Shown here: in pieces, positions 5,891 through 6,707 of the stretch | Position numbering within the stretch: position 1 is the stretch's first letter | Layout: every line of letters starts with the position of its first letter | Assembly (NCBI GenBank): GCA_023395755.1 | Contig: JAEWYG010000219.1 | Location: 1 to 6,707 of the forward strand | Source of the DNA: Actinomycetes bacterium | GTDB lineage: Bacteria; Actinomycetota; Coriobacteriia; Coriobacteriales; Eggerthellaceae | Direction: 5' to 3' | DNA: 6,707 nt | Notes under the pieces: generated by a model | Told to the model about the DNA's origin: nothing | The model's database searches: none | The model's input: only the letters and a program-made list of their open reading frames with translations | Program-made: the position numbers and the translations under genes

Positions 5891-6526
5891 ATGCAGTACG
5901 ATCGCGTTACCGTTGTCGATCATCCTATGGTGCAGCACAAGCTTTCTAAGCTGCGCAGCAAGGATACCTCCTCGAAAGATTTCCGCGAGCTTGTGCGTGA
6001 GCTTGCTTTGTTTGAGGGTTACGAAGCCACCCGTGATTTGGTGTTGGAAGATGTTGAGGTGGAAACGCCCATTTGCAAGACCGCCTGCAAGCAGGTCTCA
6101 GGCAAAAAGATGGTCATTGTTCCCATTCTGCGCGCTGGTCTCGGAATGGTAGAGGGATTGCAAGAGCTTATGCCCTCTACGTTTGTTGGTCATTTGGGCA
6201 TGTATCGTGACCCTGAGACCCATGAGCCGCATGAGTATTATGCCAAGATGCCCGACAGCATAGCTCAGCGTGATGTGCTGGTGGTCGACCCCATGCTGGC
6301 TACGGGAGGTTCTGCTACCGCTGCTATTCATTACTTGCGTGAGCAGGGCGTGAAGAATATTAAGCTGGTGGTTTTGGTTGCCGCTCCCGTCGGTATTGAA
6401 ACGGTTCTTGCGTCCGATCCAGATGTGCAAATATACACGTGTGCTATTGACGAGTGCCTTAACGAACACGCCTATATCGTTCCCGGTTTGGGCGATGCAG
6501 GCGATCGCATCTTCGGCACCAAATAA
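5891..6526 (+). CDS. upp: Uracil phosphoribosyltransferase
   Basis: The 211-residue product has the typical Upp length (about 208). It joins uracil to PRPP to give UMP in pyrimidine salvage. Visible features are the N-terminal VVDHPMVQHKLSKLR block, VPILRAGLGMVEG, the PRPP-binding loop DPMLATGGSA at residues 133-142, and the uracil-binding C-terminal GLGDAGDR at 199-206 ending in FGTK. The ATG at 5891 has AGAGGA at 5878-5883, seven bases upstream, in the 16-bp gap after glyA. The stop codon TAA forms part of the ribosome binding site of the next gene, which suggests coupled translation. No PyrR-type attenuator or uracil permease gene is visible. PyrR shares the fold but lacks this C-terminal uracil motif, so the assignment is firm. 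Confidence 0.98.
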   Translation: MQYDRVTVVDHPMVQHKLSKLRSKDTSSKDFRELVRELALFEGYEATRDLVLEDVEVETPICKTACKQVSGKKMVIVPILRAGLGMVEGLQELMPSTFVGHLGMYRDPETHEPHEYYAKMPDSIAQRDVLVVDPMLATGGSATAAIHYLREQGVKNIKLVVLVAAPVGIETVLASDPDVQIYTCAIDECLNEHAYIVPGLGDAGDRIFGTK

Positions 6527-6530
6527 GGAG
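6524..6530 (+). promoter_or_regulatory. Ribosome binding site overlapping the upp stop codon
   Basis: TAAGGAG contains the upp stop (6524-6526) and lies five bases before ATG 6536. Ribosomes ending upp would be positioned directly on the next gene's start region. Confidence 0.7.
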
Positions 6531-6535
6531 CCTCT

Positions 6536-6707
6536 ATGGACCTGCAGGTACCGCAGCCAGACAACCGTCCTAGTTGGGATGAGTACTTTATGAAGCTGGC
6601 AAACGAAGTGGCCACACGCACGACGTGTCTTCGTCGTGGCGTGGGTGCCGTTATAGTGAAAGACCGCCGTATTTTGGCGACGGGGTATAACGGTGTACCT
6701 ACGGGTC
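6536..6707 (+). CDS. dCMP deaminase (ComEB-like cytidine/deoxycytidylate deaminase family), 5' fragment
   Basis: Only the first 57 codons are present; the gene runs off the right edge in frame. The recognisable N-terminal block is RPSWDEYFMKLANEVATRT, then TCLRRGVGAVIVKDRRIL and ATGYNGVPTG, which is characteristic of deoxycytidylate deaminases of the ComEB type. The zinc ligands (HxE and PCxxC) lie beyond the window, so catalytic competence cannot be checked. The family deaminates dCMP to dUMP, the thymidylate synthase substrate. The start is ATG 6536 because it has TAAGGAG five bases upstream and the conserved RPSWDEYF block begins about ten residues later. It is nine bases after upp and almost certainly co-transcribed. 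Related family members such as riboflavin deaminases or tRNA adenosine deaminases lack this RPSWDEYFM...TCLRR opening. A position after upp is common in Gram-positive genomes. Confidence 0.88.
   Translation, partial: MDLQVPQPDNRPSWDEYFMKLANEVATRTTCLRRGVGAVIVKDRRILATGYNGVPTG

Noticed and set aside
6098..6469. 123-codon open frame on the minus strand
   Set aside because: It is antisense to upp and has no motif or plausible upstream signals.
1..6707. CRISPR array, prophage, insertion sequence or defence island
   Set aside because: There are no spaced repeats of suitable length, no transposase or integrase frames and no terminal inverted repeats; all sizeable genes are recognised metabolic or housekeeping families.

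Overview
The window is a compact, all-forward stretch of bacterial chromosome made of housekeeping and central-metabolism genes. By eye the base composition is intermediate, about half G+C. Gene order (threonylcarbamoyl-AMP synthase, rpiB, glyA, upp, dCMP deaminase) resembles the ywlC-rpiB-glyA-upp neighbourhood of Firmicutes and its counterparts in some Actinobacteria. A moderate-GC anaerobic Gram-positive, for example one of the Coriobacteriia, is my best guess, but the sequence alone does not prove it. I see no phage, IS element, CRISPR array, tRNA or rRNA. The minus strand carries only antisense shadows of the real genes.

Layout. (1) Positions 1-500 hold the 3' end of a TelA-family (toxic anion resistance) gene, closed by a small hairpin that overlaps its stop codon. 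(2) Positions 501-836 are non-coding. They hold a perfect 12-bp stem hairpin, a cluster of short direct repeats, an extended -10 promoter and a roughly 100-nt leader. (3) Positions 837-1445 encode a short-form Sua5/YrdC/TsaC enzyme for tRNA t6A synthesis. (4) A promoter with a perfect 14-bp palindrome (1496-1509) precedes a two-gene unit: a monoacylglycerol-lipase-like hydrolase (1562-2533) whose 3' end overlaps glycerol kinase glpK (2512-4005). (5) rpiB (4102-4542) follows, then a promoter and a tight glyA-upp-dCMP deaminase run (4618 to the window edge).

Function. The lipase and GlpK form a plausible two-step route: a monoacylglycerol or related ester gives glycerol, which becomes glycerol-3-phosphate. 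The run from rpiB onward feeds nucleotide metabolism: ribose-5-phosphate for PRPP, methylene-tetrahydrofolate from serine, UMP from uracil, and dUMP from dCMP for thymidylate. I see no clearly undescribed system. The most interesting points are the overlapping lipase-glpK pair with its palindromic candidate operator, the loss of both known regulatory residues in GlpK, and the repeat-rich region ahead of the Sua5 gene.
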